NCBI GenBank assembly: GCA_026168455.1
Contig: CM047431.1
Span: forward strand, 65,988,147-66,052,146
DNA from: Theocolax elegans
Lineage: Eukaryota; Arthropoda; Insecta; Hymenoptera; Cerocephalidae
Direction of reading: 5' to 3'
Length of the DNA: 64,000 nt
Within the stretch, counting starts at the first letter, position 1. Every line of letters begins with the position of its first letter. Made by a program: the position numbers and the translations under genes. Shown here in pieces: positions 1-12,885 of the stretch. The notes beneath the pieces were generated by a model. It searched no databases, was not told the origin of the DNA, and was given only the letters and a program-made list of their open reading frames with translations.

Positions 1-2212
1 TAATCAAATACAAATGTATTTTTTTGTGTATATTCACACATATAAACGACCAGAAGTGAATTTTTCAAAATTTTAGATTTCGTTCCCCGGCCGAGATGAT
101 CAATTACAAATGCATTTTTATGTGCATAATCACACATATAAACGGCCAAAACGTCTATTTTTTCAAAATTTTAGATTTCGTTCCCCGGCCGGGATGATCA
201 AATACAAATGCATTTTTATGTCTATATTCACACATATAAACGGCCAGAAGTGAATTTTCAAAATTTTAGATTACGTTCCCCGGCCGGGTTAATCAAATAC
301 AAATGTATTTTTTTGTGTATATTCACACATATAAACGACCAGAAGTGAATTTTTCAAAATTTTAGATTTCGTTCCCCGGCCGAGATGATCAATTACAAAT
401 GCATTTTTATGTGCATAATCACACATATAAACGGCCAAAACGTCTATTTTTTCAAAATTTTAGATTTCGTTCCCCGGCCGAGATGATCAATTACAAATGC
501 ATTTTTATGTGCCTAATCACACATATAAACGGCCAAAACGTCTATTTTTTGAATATTTTAAATTTCGTTCCCCGGCCGAGATAATCAATTACAAATGCAT
601 TTTTATGTGCATAGTCACACATATAAACGGCCAAAACGTCTATTTTCTCAAAATTTTAGATTTAGTTTTCCGGCCGAAATGAACAAATACAAATGCATTT
701 TTATGTGTATATTCACACATATAAACGGCCAGAAGTGAAATTTCAAAATTTTAGATTTCGTTCCCCGGCCGGGATGATTAATTACAAATGCATTTTTATG
801 TGCATAATCACACATATAAACGGCCTAAACGTGCATTTTTTCAATATCTAAGATTTCCTTCCCCGCCGGGGTTAATCAAATACAAATGCATTTTTATGTG
901 TAAATTCACACATATAAACGGCCCGAAGTGAATTTTTCAAAATTGTAGATTTCGTTCCCCGGCCGGTATGATCAAATACAAATGCATGTTTAGGTGTAGA
1001 TTCACACATATAAACGGCCAAAACTTCTATTTTTTCAAAATTTTAGATTTCTTTCCCCGGCCGAGATGATCAAATACATATGCATTTTTATGTGCATAAT
1101 CACACATATAAACGGCCAGAAGTGAATTTTAAAAAATTAGACTTTGTTCCCCGGCCGGGAAGATCAATTACAAATGCATTTTTATGTGTATATTCACACA
1201 TATAAATAGCCAAAACGCGAATTTTTTAAAATTTTAGATTTTGTTCCCCGGCCGAGATGATCAATTACAAATGCATTTTTATGTGCCTAATCACACATAT
1301 AAACGGCCTAAACGTGCATTTTTTCAATATCTAAGATTTCCTCCCCGCCCGGGTTAATCAAATACAAATGCATTTTTATGTGTATATGCACATATATAAA
1401 CTACCAGAAATGAATTTTTCAAAATTTTAGATTTCGTTCCCCGGCCGCGATGATAAATTACAAATGCATTTTTATGTGCATAATCACACATATAAACGGC
1501 CAAAACGTCTATTTTTTCAAAATTTTAGATTTCGTTCCCCGGCCGGGATGATCAAATACAAATGCATTTTTATGTCTATATTCACACATATAAACGGCCA
1601 GAAGTGAATTTTTCCAAATTTTAGATTTCGTTCCTCACCGAGATGATCAATTACAAATGCATTTTTATGTGCATAATCACACATATAAACGGCCAAAACG
1701 TCTATTTTTTCAATATTTTAAATTTCGTTCCCCGGCCGAGATGATCAATTACAAATGCATTTTTATGTGTATATTCACACATATAAACGGCCAGAAGTGA
1801 AATTTCAAAATTTTAGATTTCGTTCCCCGGCCGGGATGATTAATTACAAATGCATTTTTATGTGCATAATCACACATATAAACGGCCTAAACGTGCATTT
1901 TTTCAATATCTAAGATTTCCTTCCCCGCCGGGGTTAATCAAATACAAATGCATTTTTATGTGTAAATTCACACATATAAATGGCCAGAAGTGAATTTTTC
2001 AAATTTTAGATTTCGGTCCCAGGCCGAGATGATCAAATACAAATTTTTATGTGTATAATCACACATATAAACGGCCCGAAGTGAATTTTTCAAAATTGTA
2101 GATTTCGTTCCCCGGCCGGTATGATCAAATACAAATGCATGTTTAGGTGTAGATTCACACATATAAACGGCCAGAAGTGAATTTTTCAAAATTTTAGATT
2201 TCGATCCCCGGC
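1..2212 (+). repeat. Left-edge satellite block with a 3-mer duplication and one 12-mer unit
   Basis: No gene is present. Bases 1-191 reappear at 290-480, a 3-monomer (289 bp) tandem duplication. The same cassette, starting with the GTTAATCAAA monomer that carries AAATGTATTTTTTTG, is found again from about 3,374. From about 960 to 2,115 the monomers follow the order of the 12-mer unit seen three times at 10.58-13.95 kb: GGTATG/GTTTAGGTG type, ACATATGC type, GAAGATC type, CCTAATC type, TGCACATATAT type, CCGCGATGATAAA type, GTCTATATTC type, TCACCGAG type and so on. The block ends where the GGGATCATC monomer begins. Confidence 0.85.
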
Positions 2213-5200
2213 CGGGATCATCAATTACAAATGCATTTTTATCTGCCTAATCACACATATAAACGGCCAAAACGTGCATTTTTTCAATATCTAAGATTTC
2301 CTTCCCCGCCGGGGTTAATCAAATACAAATGCATTTTTATGTGTAAATTCACACATATAAATGGCCAGAAGTGAATTTTTCAAAATGTTAGATTTCGTTC
2401 CATGGCCGAGATGAACAAATACAAATGCATTTTTATGTGCATAATCACACTTATAAACGACCAAAAGTTAAAAATTAAAAATTTTAGATTTCGTTCCCCG
2501 GCCGGGATGATCAAATACAAATGCATGTTTATGTGTATATTCACACGTATAAACGGCCAAAACTTCTATTTTTTCAAAATTGTAAATTTCTTTCCCCGGC
2601 CGAGATGATCAAATACATATGCATTTTTATGTGCATAATCACACATATAAACGGCCAGAAGTGAATTTTCAAAATTTTAGATTACGTTCCCCGGCCGGGA
2701 TGATCAAATACAAATGCATTTTTATGTGTATATTCACACATATAAACGACAAGAAGTGAAATTTTCAAAAAATTAGACTTTGTTCCCCGGCCGGGAAGAT
2801 CAATTACAAATGCATTTTTATGTGTATATTCACACATATAAATAGCCAAAACGCGAATTTTTTAAAATTTTAGATTTTGTTCCCCGGCCGAGATGATCAA
2901 TTACAAATGCATTTTTATGTGCCTAATCACACATATAAACGGCCTAAACGTGCATTTTTTCAATATCTAAGATTTCCTTCCCCGCCGGGGTTAATCAAAT
3001 ACAAATGCATTTTTATGTGTAAATTCACACATATAAATGGCCAGAAGTGAATTTTTCAAAATGTTAGATTTCGTTCCATGGCCGAGATGAACAAATACAA
3101 ATGCATTTTTATGTGCATAATCACACTTATAAACGACCAAAAGTTAAAAATTAAAAATTTTAGATTTCGTTCCCCGGCCGGGATGATCAAATACAAATGC
3201 ATGTTTATGTGTATATTCACACGTATAAACGGCCAAAACTTCTATTTTTTCAAAATTGTAAATTTCTTTCCCCGGCCGAGATGATCAAATACATATGCAT
3301 TTTTATGTGCATAATCACACATATAAACGGCCAGAAGTGAATTTTCAAAATTTTAGATTACGTTCCCCGGCCGGGTTAATCAAATACAAATGTATTTTTT
3401 TGTGTATATTCACACATATAAACGACCAGAAGTGAATTTTTCAAAATTTTAGATTTCGTTCCCCGGCCGAGATGATCAATTACAAATGCATTTTTATGTG
3501 CATAATCACACATATAAACGGCCAAAACGTCTATTTTTTCAAAATTTTAGATTTCGTTCCCCGGCCGGGATGATCAAATACAAATGCATTTTTATGTCTA
3601 TATTCACACATATAAACGGCCAGAAGTGAATTTTCAAAATTTTAGATTTCGATCCCCGGCCGGGATCATCAATTACAAATGCATTTTTATCTGCCTAATC
3701 ACACATATAAACGGCCAAAACGTGCATTTTTTCAATATCTAAGATTTCCTTCCCCGCCGGGGTTAATCAAATACAAATGCATTTTTATGTGTAAATTCAC
3801 ACATATAAATGGCCAGAAGTGAATTTTTCAAAATGTTAGATTTCGTTCCATGGCCGAGATGAACAAATACAAATGCATTTTTATGTGCATAATCACACTT
3901 ATAAACGACCAAAAGTTAAATTTAAAGATTTTAGATTTCGTTCCCCGGCCGGGATGATCAAATACAAATGCATGTTTATGTGTATATTCACACGTATAAA
4001 CGGCCAAAACTTCTATTTTTTCAAAATTTTAGATTTCTTTCCCCGGCCGAGATGATCAAATACATATGCATTTTTATGTGCATAATCACACATATAAACG
4101 GCCAGAAGTGAATTTTCAAAATTTTAGATTACGTTCCCCGGCCGGGATGATCAAATACAAATGCATTTTTATGTGTATATGCACATATATAAACTACCAG
4201 AAATGAATTTTTCAAAATTTTAGATTTCGTTCCCCGGCCGCGATGATAAATTACAAATGCATTTTTATGTGCATAGTCACACATATAAACGGCCAAAACG
4301 TCTATTTTCTCAAAATTTTAGATTTAGTTTTCCGGCCGAAATGAACAAATACAAATGCATTTTTATGTGTATATTCACACATATAAACGGCCCGAAGTGA
4401 ATTTTTCAAAATTGTAGATTTCGTTCCCCGGCCGGGATCATCAATTACAAATGCATTTTTATCTGCCTAATCACACATATAAACGGCCAAAACGTGCATT
4501 TTTTCAATATCTAAGATTTCCTTCCCCGCCGGGGTTAATCAAATACAAATGCATTTTTATGTGTAAATTCACACATATAAATGACCAGAAGTGAATTTTT
4601 CAAAATGTTAGATTTCGTTCCATGGCCGAGATGAACAAATACAAATGCATTTTTATGTGCATAATCACACTTATAAACGACCAAAAGTTAAATTTAAAAA
4701 TTTTAGATTTCGTTCCCCGGCCGGGATGATCAAATACAAATGCATGTTTATGTGTATATTCACACGTATAAACGGCCAAAACTTCTATTTTTCAAAATTT
4801 TAGATTTCGTTCCCCGGCCGGGATGATTAATTTCAAATGCATTTTTATGTGCATAATCACACATATAAACGGCCTAAACGTGCATTTTTTCAATATCTAA
4901 GATTTCCTTCCCCGCCCGGGTTAATCAAATACAAATGTATTTTTTTGTGTATATTCACACATATAAACGACCAGAAGTGAATTTTCAAAATTTTAGATTA
5001 CGTTCCCCGGCCGGGATGATCAAATACAAATGCATTTTTATGTGTATTTTCACACGTATAAACGGCCAAAACTTCTATTTTTTCAAAATTGTAGATTTCT
5101 TTCCCCGGCCGAGATGATCAAATACATATGCATTTTTATGTGCATAATCACACATATAAACGGCCAGAAGTGAATTTTCAAAATTTTAGATTACGTTCCC

Positions 5201-5400
5201 CGGCCGGGATGATCAAATACAAATGCATTTTTATGTGTATATTCACACATATAAATAGCCAAAACGCGAATTTTTAAAATTTTAGATTTTGTTCCCCGGC
5301 CGAGATGATCAATTACAAATGCATTTTATGTGCATAGTCACACATATAAACGGCCAAAACGTCTATTTTCTCAAAATTTTAGATTTAGTTTTCCGGCCGA
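2213..5400 (+). repeat. Satellite block with 7-mer and 8-mer tandem duplications of one module
   Basis: No gene is present. A module of about five monomers recurs: a GGGATCATC monomer with ATCTGCCTAATC, a GGGGTTAATC monomer with GTAAATTC, a monomer with CACTTATAAACGACC, a GCATGTTTATG monomer with CACACGTATAAAC, and an ACATATGC monomer. The CCATGGCCGAG marker sits at about 2,401, 3,077, 3,849 and 4,621, giving spacings of 676 bp (7 monomers), then 772 and 772 bp (8 monomers each). About 2,280-2,697 and 2,956-3,373 look identical. Related modules recur near 14.0, 16.3, 24.9 and 27.7 kb. Confidence 0.85.
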
Positions 5401-7879
5401 AATGAACAAATACAAATGCATTTTTAAGTGTATATTCACACATATAAACGACCAGAAGTGAATTTTTCAAAATTTTAGATTTCGTTCCCCGGCCGGGATG
5501 ATCAAATACAAATGCATTTTATTTGTATATTCCCACATATAAACGACCAGAAGTGAATTTTCAAAATTTTAGATTTCGGTCGCCGGCCGGGATGATTAAT
5601 TTCAAATGCATTTTTATGTGTTTATTCACACATATAAAAGGCTAGAAGTGAATTTTTCAAAATTTTAAATTTCATTCCCCGGCCGGGATGATCAAATACA
5701 AATGCATTTTTATGTGCATCATCACACATATAAACGGCCAAAACGTCTATTTTTTCGATATTTTAGATTTCGTTCCCCGGCCGAGATGATCAATTACATA
5801 TGCATTTTTATGAGTATATTCACACATATAAACGGCCAGAAGTGAATTTTTCAAAAAATTAGATTTTGTTCCCCGGCCAGGATGATCAATAACATATGCA
5901 TTTTTATGTGTATATTCACACATATAAACGGCCAAAACGTGAATTTTGTAAAATTTCAGAATTCGTTCCCCGGCCGGGATGAACAAATACTAATGCATTT
6001 TTATGTGTATATTCACACATATAAGCGGCCAGAAGTGAATTTTTCAAAAATTAGATTTTGTTCCCCGGCCAGGATGATCAATTACATATGCATTTTTATG
6101 TGTATATTCACACATATAAACGGCCAAAACGTGAATTTTGTAAAATTTCAGAATTCGTTCCCCGGCCGGGATGAACAAATACAAATGCATTTTTATGTGT
6201 ATATTCACACATATAAACGGCCTGAAGTCAATTTTTCAATAAATTAGATTTTGTTCCCCGGCCGGAATGATCAATTACATATGCATTTTATGTGTATATT
6301 TACACATATAAAAGGCCAGAAGTGAATTTTTCAAAATTTTAAATTTCATTCCCCGGCCGGGATGATCAAATACAAATGCATTTTTATGTGCATCATCACA
6401 CATATAAACGGCCAAAACGTCTATTTTTTCGATATTTTAGATTTCGTTCCCCGGCCGAGATGATCAATTACATATGCATTTTTATGAGTATATTCACCCA
6501 TATAAACGGCCAGAAGTGAATTTTCATAATTTTAGATTTCGGTCGCCGGTCGGGATGATTAATTACAAATGCCTTCTTATGTGTTTATTCACACATATAA
6601 ACAGTCAAAACGTGAATTTTTTAAAATTTTAGATTTTGTTCCCTGGCCGGGATGATCAAATACAAATGCATTTTTATGTGTAAATTCACACATATAAACG
6701 GTCAAAACGTGAATTTTTCAAAATTTTAAATTTAATTCCCCGGCCGGGATGATCAAATACAAATGCATTTTTATGTGCATCATCACACATATAAACGGCC
6801 AAAACCTCTATTTTTTCGATATTTTAGATTTCGTTCCCCGGCCGAGATGATCAATTACATATGCATTTTTATGAGTATATTCACACATATAACGGCCAGA
6901 AGTGATTTTTTCAAAAAATTAGATTTTGTTCCCCGGCCGGGATGATTAATTTCAAATGCCTTTTTATGTGTTTATTCACACATATAAACAGCCAAAACGT
7001 GAATTTTGTAAAATTTCAGAATTCGTTCCCCGGCCGGGATGAACAAATACAAATGCATTTTTATGTGCATCATCACACATATAAACGGACAAAACCTCTA
7101 TTTTTCGATATTTAGATTTCGTTCCCCGGCCGAGATGATCAATTACAAATGCATTTTATGTGTATATTCACACATATAAACAGCCAAAACCTGAATTTTT
7201 AAAAATTTAGATTTCGTTCCCCGGCCGGGATGATCAAATACAAATGCATTTTATGTGTAAACTCACACATATGAACGGTCAAAACGTGAATTTTTCAAAA
7301 TTTTAGATTTCTTTCCCCGGCCGGGATGATTAATTACAAATGCATTTTTATGTGCCTAATCACACATATAAACGGCCAAAACGTCTATTTTTCAAAATTT
7401 AGATTTTGTTCCCCGGCCGGGATGATCAAATAGAATACATTTTTATGTATAAATTCACACATATAAACGGCGAGAAGTGAATTTTTCCAAATTTTAGATT
7501 TCGTTCCTCGGCCAAGAAGATCAATTACAAATGTATTTTATGTGCATATTCACACATATAAACGGCCAAAACGTGAATTTTTCAATATCTAAGATTTCCT
7601 CCCCGCCCGGGTTAATCAAATACAAATGTATTTTTTTGTGTATATTCACACATATAAACGACCAGAAGTGAATTTTTCGATATTTTAGATTTTGTTCCCC
7701 GGCCGAGATGATCAATTACAAATGCATTTTTATGTGTATATTCACACATATAAACAGCCAAAACCTGAATTTTTAAAAATTTAGATTTCGTTCCCTGGCC
7801 GGGATGATCAAATACAAATGCATTTTTATGTGTAAATTCACACATATGAACGGTCAAAACGTGAATTTTTCAAAATTTA

Positions 7880-8250
7880 GATTTCGTTCCCTGGCCGGGA
7901 TGATTAATTACAAATGCTTTTATGTGCCTAATCACACATATAACGGCCAAAACGTCCATTTTCAAAATTTTAGATTTTGTTCCCAGGCCGGGATGATCAA
8001 ATAGAAATACATTTTATGTATAAATTCACACATATAAACGGCGAGAAGTGAATTTTTCCAAATTTAGATTTCGTTCCTCGGCCAAGAAGATCAATTACAA
8101 ATGTATTTTAATGTGCATATTCACACATATAACGGCCAAAACGTGAATTTTTTCAATATCTAAGATTCCTCCCCGCCCGGGTTAATCAAATACAAATGTA
8201 TATTTGGTATATTCACACATATAAACGACCCGAAGTGAATTTTCGATATT
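7880..8250 (+). other. Indel-rich satellite patch
   Basis: Compared with the neighbouring copies on both sides, these monomers carry many single-base losses, mostly in homopolymers: ACAAATGCTTTTATG, CATATAACGG, CGTCCATTTTCAAAA, GAAATACATTTTATG, AAGATTCCTCCCC and TATATTTGGTATATTC. The copies at about 7,330-7,860 and 8,280-8,810 read cleanly. A local error patch in the consensus is the simplest explanation; genuine decay is the alternative. Confidence 0.6.
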
Positions 8251-8931
8251 TTAGATTTTGTTCCCCGGCCGAGATGATCAATTACAAATGCATTTTTATG
8301 TGTATATTCACACATATAAACGGCCAAAACGTCTATTTTTCAAAATTTTAGATTTTGTTCCCCGGCCGGGATGATCAAATAGAAATACATTTTTATGTAT
8401 AAATTCACACATATAAACGGCGAGAAGTGAATTTTTCCAAATTTTAGATTTCGTTCCTCGGCCAAGAAGATCAATTACAAATGTATTTTATGTGCATATT
8501 CACACATATAAACGGCCAAAACGTGAATTTTTTCAATATCTAAGATTTCCTCCCCGCCCGGGTTAATCAAATACAAATGTATTTTTTTGTGTATCTTCAC
8601 ACATATAAACGACCAGAAGTGAATTTTTCGATATTTTAGATTTTGTTCCCCGGCCGAGATGATCAATTACAAATGCATTTTTATGTGTATATTCACACAT
8701 ATAAACAGCCAAAACCTGAATTTTTAAAAATTTAGATTTCGTTCCCTGGCCGGGATGATCAAATACAAATGCATTTTTATGTGTAAATTCACACATATGA
8801 ACGGTCAAAACGTGAATTTTTCAAAATTTTAGATTTCGTTCCCTGGCCGGGATGATTAATTACAAATGCATTTTTATGTGCCTAATCACACATATAAACG
8901 GCCAAAACGTCCATTTTTCAAAATTTTAGAT

Positions 8932-8948
8932 TTCGTTCCCCGGCCGGG
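8932..8948. other. GC-rich palindromic core of the monomer (exemplar)
   Basis: TTCGTTCCCCGGCCGGG is the GC-rich end of the unit in an otherwise AT-rich repeat. It contains the perfect 10-bp palindrome CCCGGCCGGG at 8939-8948 and three of the unit's CpG dinucleotides. Recurrent variants are CCGGCCGAG, CCCAGGCCGAG, CCTGGCCGGG, GTGTCCCGGACGAG, CTCGCCCGGG and CCGCCGGGG. The TTCG followed by CGGG recalls the ends of the mammalian CENP-B box (nTTCGnnnnAnnCGGGn), but here the gap between them is 9 nt instead of 7 and the central A is absent, so it is not a canonical box. Confidence 0.75.
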
Positions 8949-8971
8949 ATGATCAATTACAAATGCATTTT

Positions 8972-8991
8972 TATGTGTATATTCACACATA
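8972..8991. other. Dyad symmetry in the monomer (exemplar)
   Basis: TATGTGT and ACACATA are perfect inverted arms of 7 bp around a 6-nt loop (ATATTC). The same dyad, or a 6-bp-arm version with a CATAATC-type centre, occurs in the great majority of monomers in the window, while the loop is one of the most variable parts. Conserved arms around a changing loop suggest that the symmetry itself may matter, as a hairpin or as a site for a dimeric protein. This is inference; simple common descent also explains much of the conservation. Confidence 0.7.
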
Positions 8992-9000
8992 TAAACGGCC

Positions 9001-10583
9001 AGAAGTGAATTTTTCAAAAAATTTGATTTTGTTCCCCGGCCGAGATGATCAATTACAAATGCATTTTTATGTGCCTAATCACACATATAAACGGCCAAAA
9101 CTTCTATTTTTTCAAAATTTTAGATTTCGTTCCCCGGCCGGGATGATTAATTACAAATGCATTTTTATGTGCATATTCACACATATAAACGGCCAGAAGT
9201 GAATTTTTCAAAAAATTAGACTTCGTTCCCCGGCCTGGAAGATCAATTACAAATGCATTTTTATGTGTATATTCACACATATAAACGGCCAGAAGTGAAT
9301 TTTTCAAAAAATTTAAAATTTTAGATTTCGTTCCCCGGCCGGGATGATTAATTACAAATGCATTTTTATGTGCATAATCACACATATAAAACGGCCTAAC
9401 GTGCATTTTTTCAATATCTAAGATTTCCTTCCTCGCCCGGGTTAATCAAATACAAATGTATTTTTTGTGTATAATTCACACATATAAACGACCGAATGGA
9501 ATTTTCAAATTTAGATTCGATCCCAGGCCGAGATGATCAAATACAAATTTTTAATGTGTATAATCACATATAAACGGCCCGAAGTGAATTTTTTCAATAT
9601 TGTAGATTTCGTTCCCTGGCCGGTATGATCAAATACAAATGCATGTTTAGGTGTAGATTCACACATATAAACGGCCAGAAGTAAATTTTTCAAAATTTTA
9701 GATTTCGATCCTAGGCCGAGATGATCAAATACAAATTTTTATGTGCCTAATCACACATATAAACGGCCTAAACGTGCATTTTTCAATATCTAAGATTTCC
9801 TCCCCGCCCGGGTTAATCAAATACAAATGTATTTTTTTGTGTATATTCACACATATAAACGACCAGAAGTGAATTTTTCAAAATTTTAGATTTCGTTCCC
9901 CGGCCGAGATGATCAATTACAAATGCATTTTTATGTGCATAATCACACATATAAACGGCCAAAACGTCAATTTTTTCAAAATTTGAGATTTCGTTCCCCG
10001 GCCGGGATGATCAAATACAAATGCATTTTTATGTCTATATTCACACATATAAACGGCCAGAAGTGAATTTTTCCAAATTTTAGATTTCGTTCCTCACCGA
10101 GATGATCAATTACAAATGCATTTTTATGTGCATAATCACACATATAAACGGCCAAAACGTCTATTTTTTCAATATTTAAATTTCGTTCCCCGGCCGAGAT
10201 GATCAATTACAAATGCATTTTTATGTGTATATTCACACATATAAACGGCCAGAAGTGAATTTTTCAAAAAATTTGATTTTGTTCCCCGGCCGAGATGATC
10301 AATTACAAATGCATTTTTATGTGCCTAATCACACATATAAACGGCCAAAACGTCTATTTTTTGGATATTTTAAATTTCGTTCCCCGGCCGAGATAATCAA
10401 TTACAAATGCATTTTTATGTGCATAGTCACACATATAAACGGCCAAAACGTCTATTTTCTCAAAATTTTAGATTTAGTTTTCCGGCCGAAATGAACAAAT
10501 ACAATGCATTTTTATGTGTATATTCACACATATAAACGGCCAGAAGTGAAATTTCAAAATTTTAGATTTCGTTCCCCGGCCGG
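9001..10583 (+). repeat. Satellite block, partly a copy of 22.5-23.2 kb
   Basis: No gene is present. About 9,780-10,500 matches about 22,490-23,210 monomer by monomer at an offset of about 12,706 bp. Shared markers include the TCACCGAG core deletion and the CAAAAAATTTGATTTTG tail. The section around 9,440-9,560 has several single-base losses. A monomer lacking GCAT (ACAAATTTTTATG or similar) occurs at about 9,540 and 9,735. Confidence 0.8.
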
Positions 10584-11731
10584 GATGATCAAATACAAAT
10601 TTTTATGTGTATAATCACACATATAAACGGCCCGAAGTGAATTTTTCAAAATTGTAGATTTCGTTCCCCGGCCGGTATGATCAAATACAAATGCATGTTT
10701 AGGTGTAGATTCACACATATAAACGGCCAAAACTTCTATTTTTTCAAAATTTTAGATTTCTTTCCCCGGCCGAGATGATCAAATACATATGCATTTTATG
10801 TGCATAATCACACATATAAACGGCCAGAAGTGAATTTTCAAAAAATTAGACTTTGTTCCCCGGCCGGGAAGATCAATTACAAATGCATTTTTATGTGTAT
10901 ATTCACACATATAAATAGCCAAAACGCGAATTTTTTAAAATTTTAGATTTGTTCCCCGGCCGAGATGATCAATTACAAATGCATTTTTATGTGCCTAATC
11001 ACACATATAAACGGCCTAAACGTGCATTTTTTCAATATCTAAGATTTCCTCCCCGCCCGGGTTAATCAAATACAAATGCATTTTTATGTGTATATGCACA
11101 TATATAAACTACCAGAAATGAATTTTTCAAAATTTTAGATTTCGTTCCCCGGCCGCGATGATAAATTACAAATGCATTTTTATGTGCATAATCACACATA
11201 TAAACGGCCAAAACGTCTATTTTTTCAAAATTTTAGATTTCGTTCCCCGGCCGGGATGATCAAATACAAATGCATTTTATTGTCTATATTCACACATATA
11301 AACGGCCAGAAGTGAATTTTTCCAAATTTAGATTTCGTTCCTCACCGAGATGATCAATTACAAATGCATTTTTATGTGCATAATCACACATATAAACGGC
11401 CAAAACGTCTATTTTTCAATATTTTAAATTTCGTTCCCCGCCGAGATGATCAATTACAAATGCATTTTTATGTGTATATTCACACATATAACGGCCAGAA
11501 GTGAAATTTCAAAATATTAGATTTCGTTCCCCGGCCGGGATGATTAATTACAAATGCATTTTTATGTGCATAATCACACATATAAACGGCCTAAACGTGC
11601 ATTTTTTCAATATCTAAGATTTCCTTCCCCGCCGGGGTTAATCAAATACAAAAGCATTTTTATGTGTAAATTCACACATATAAATGGCCAGAAGTGAATT
11701 TTTCAAATTTTAGATTTCGGTCCCAGGCCGA
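10584..11731 (+). repeat. 12-mer higher-order repeat, tandem copy 1
   Basis: About 1,148 bp and twelve distinguishable monomers, in order: GCAT-deleted ACAAATTTTTATG; GGTATG with GTTTAGGTG; ACATATGC; GAAGATC with TAAATAGCC; CCTAATC; GTTAATC with TGCACATATAT; CCGCGATGATAAA; GTCTATATTC; TCACCGAG; GTGTATATTC with GAAATTTC; GATGATTAAT with CCTAAACG; and GGGGTTAATC with GTAAATTC. The next two blocks repeat this order, so it is a genuine higher-order unit and not a chance run of variants. Confidence 0.88.
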
Positions 11732-12885
11732 GATGATCAAATACAAATTTTTATGTGTATAATCACACATATAAACGGCCCGAAGTGAATTTTTCAAAAT
11801 TGTAGATTTCGTTCCCCGGCCGGTATGATCAAATACAAATGCATGTTTAGGTGTAGATTCACACATATAAACGGCCAAAACTTCTATTTTTTCAAAATTT
11901 TAGATTTCTTTCCCCGGCCGAGATGATCAAATACATATGCATTTTTATGTGCATAATCACACATATAAACGGCCAGAAGTGAATTTTCAAAAAATTAGAC
12001 TTTGTTCCCCGGCCGGGAAGATCAATTACAAATGCATTTTTATGTGTATATTCACACATATAAATAGCCAAAACGCGAATTTTTTAAATTTTAGATTTTG
12101 TTCCCCGGCCGAGATGATCAATTACAAATGCATTTTTATGTGCCTAATCACACATATAAACGGCCTAAACGTGCATTTTTTCAATATCTAAGATTTCCTC
12201 CCCGCCCGGGTTAATCAAATACAAATGCATTTTTATGTGTATATGCACATATATAAACTACCAGAAATGAATTTTTCAAAATTTTAGATTTCGTTCCCCG
12301 GCCGCGATGATAAATTACAAATGCATTTTATGTGCATAATCACACATATAAACGGCCAAAACGTCTATTTTTTCAAAATTTTAGATTTCGTTCCCCGGCC
12401 GGGATGATCAAATACAAATGCATTTTTATGTCTATATTCACACATATAAACGGCCCAGAAGTGAATTTTTCCAAATTTTAGATTTCGTTCCTTACCGAGA
12501 TGATCAATTACAAATGCATTTTTATGTGCATAATCACACATATAAACGGCCAAAACGTCTATTTTTTCAATATTTTAAATTTCGTTCCCCGGCCGAGATG
12601 ATCAATTACAAATGCATTTTTATGTGTATATTCACACATATAAACGGCCAGAAGTGAAATTTCAAAATATTAGATTTCGTTCCCCGGCCGGGATGATTAA
12701 TTACAAATGCATTTTTATGTGCATAATCACACATATAAACGGCCTAAACGTGCATTTTTTCAATATCTAAGATTTCCTTCCCCGCCGGGGTTAATCAAAT
12801 ACAAAAGCATTTTTATGTGTAAATTCACACATATAAATGGCCAGAAGTGAATTTTTCAAAATTTTAGATTTCGTTCCCCGGCCGA
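11732..12885 (+). repeat. 12-mer higher-order repeat, tandem copy 2
   Basis: This repeats copy 1 with about 1,154 bp. The TATATGCACA marker sits at 12,240, 1,149 bp after its counterpart at 11,091. The core TCACCGAG of copy 1 reads TTACCGAG here, a variant shared with copy 3 only, so copies 2 and 3 are probably closest relatives. Confidence 0.88.

Larger units (their letters stand above)
5401..9000 (+). repeat. Satellite block rich in CATCATC, GAGTATATTC and GATGAACAAA monomers
   Basis: No gene is present. This stretch uses monomer types rare elsewhere: loops CATCATC and GAGTATATTC, a TTTTTTCGATATTTTAG tail, an AATTCGTTCC core followed by GATGAACAAA, and CGGCGAGAAG after the dyad. A cassette at about 5,640-5,830 reappears about 7 monomers later (6,330-6,490) and in part near 6,725-6,870. 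About 5,935-6,010 reappears one dimer (about 192 bp) later. The segment around 7,425-7,860 reappears at about 8,374-8,810, an offset near 951-954 bp (10 monomers), with a poorer copy between them. Confidence 0.82.

Noticed and set aside
8932..8948. Canonical CENP-B box
   Set aside because: TTCG and CGGG are 9 nt apart instead of 7 and the required central A is missing. I found no monomer variant matching nTTCGnnnnAnnCGGGn.
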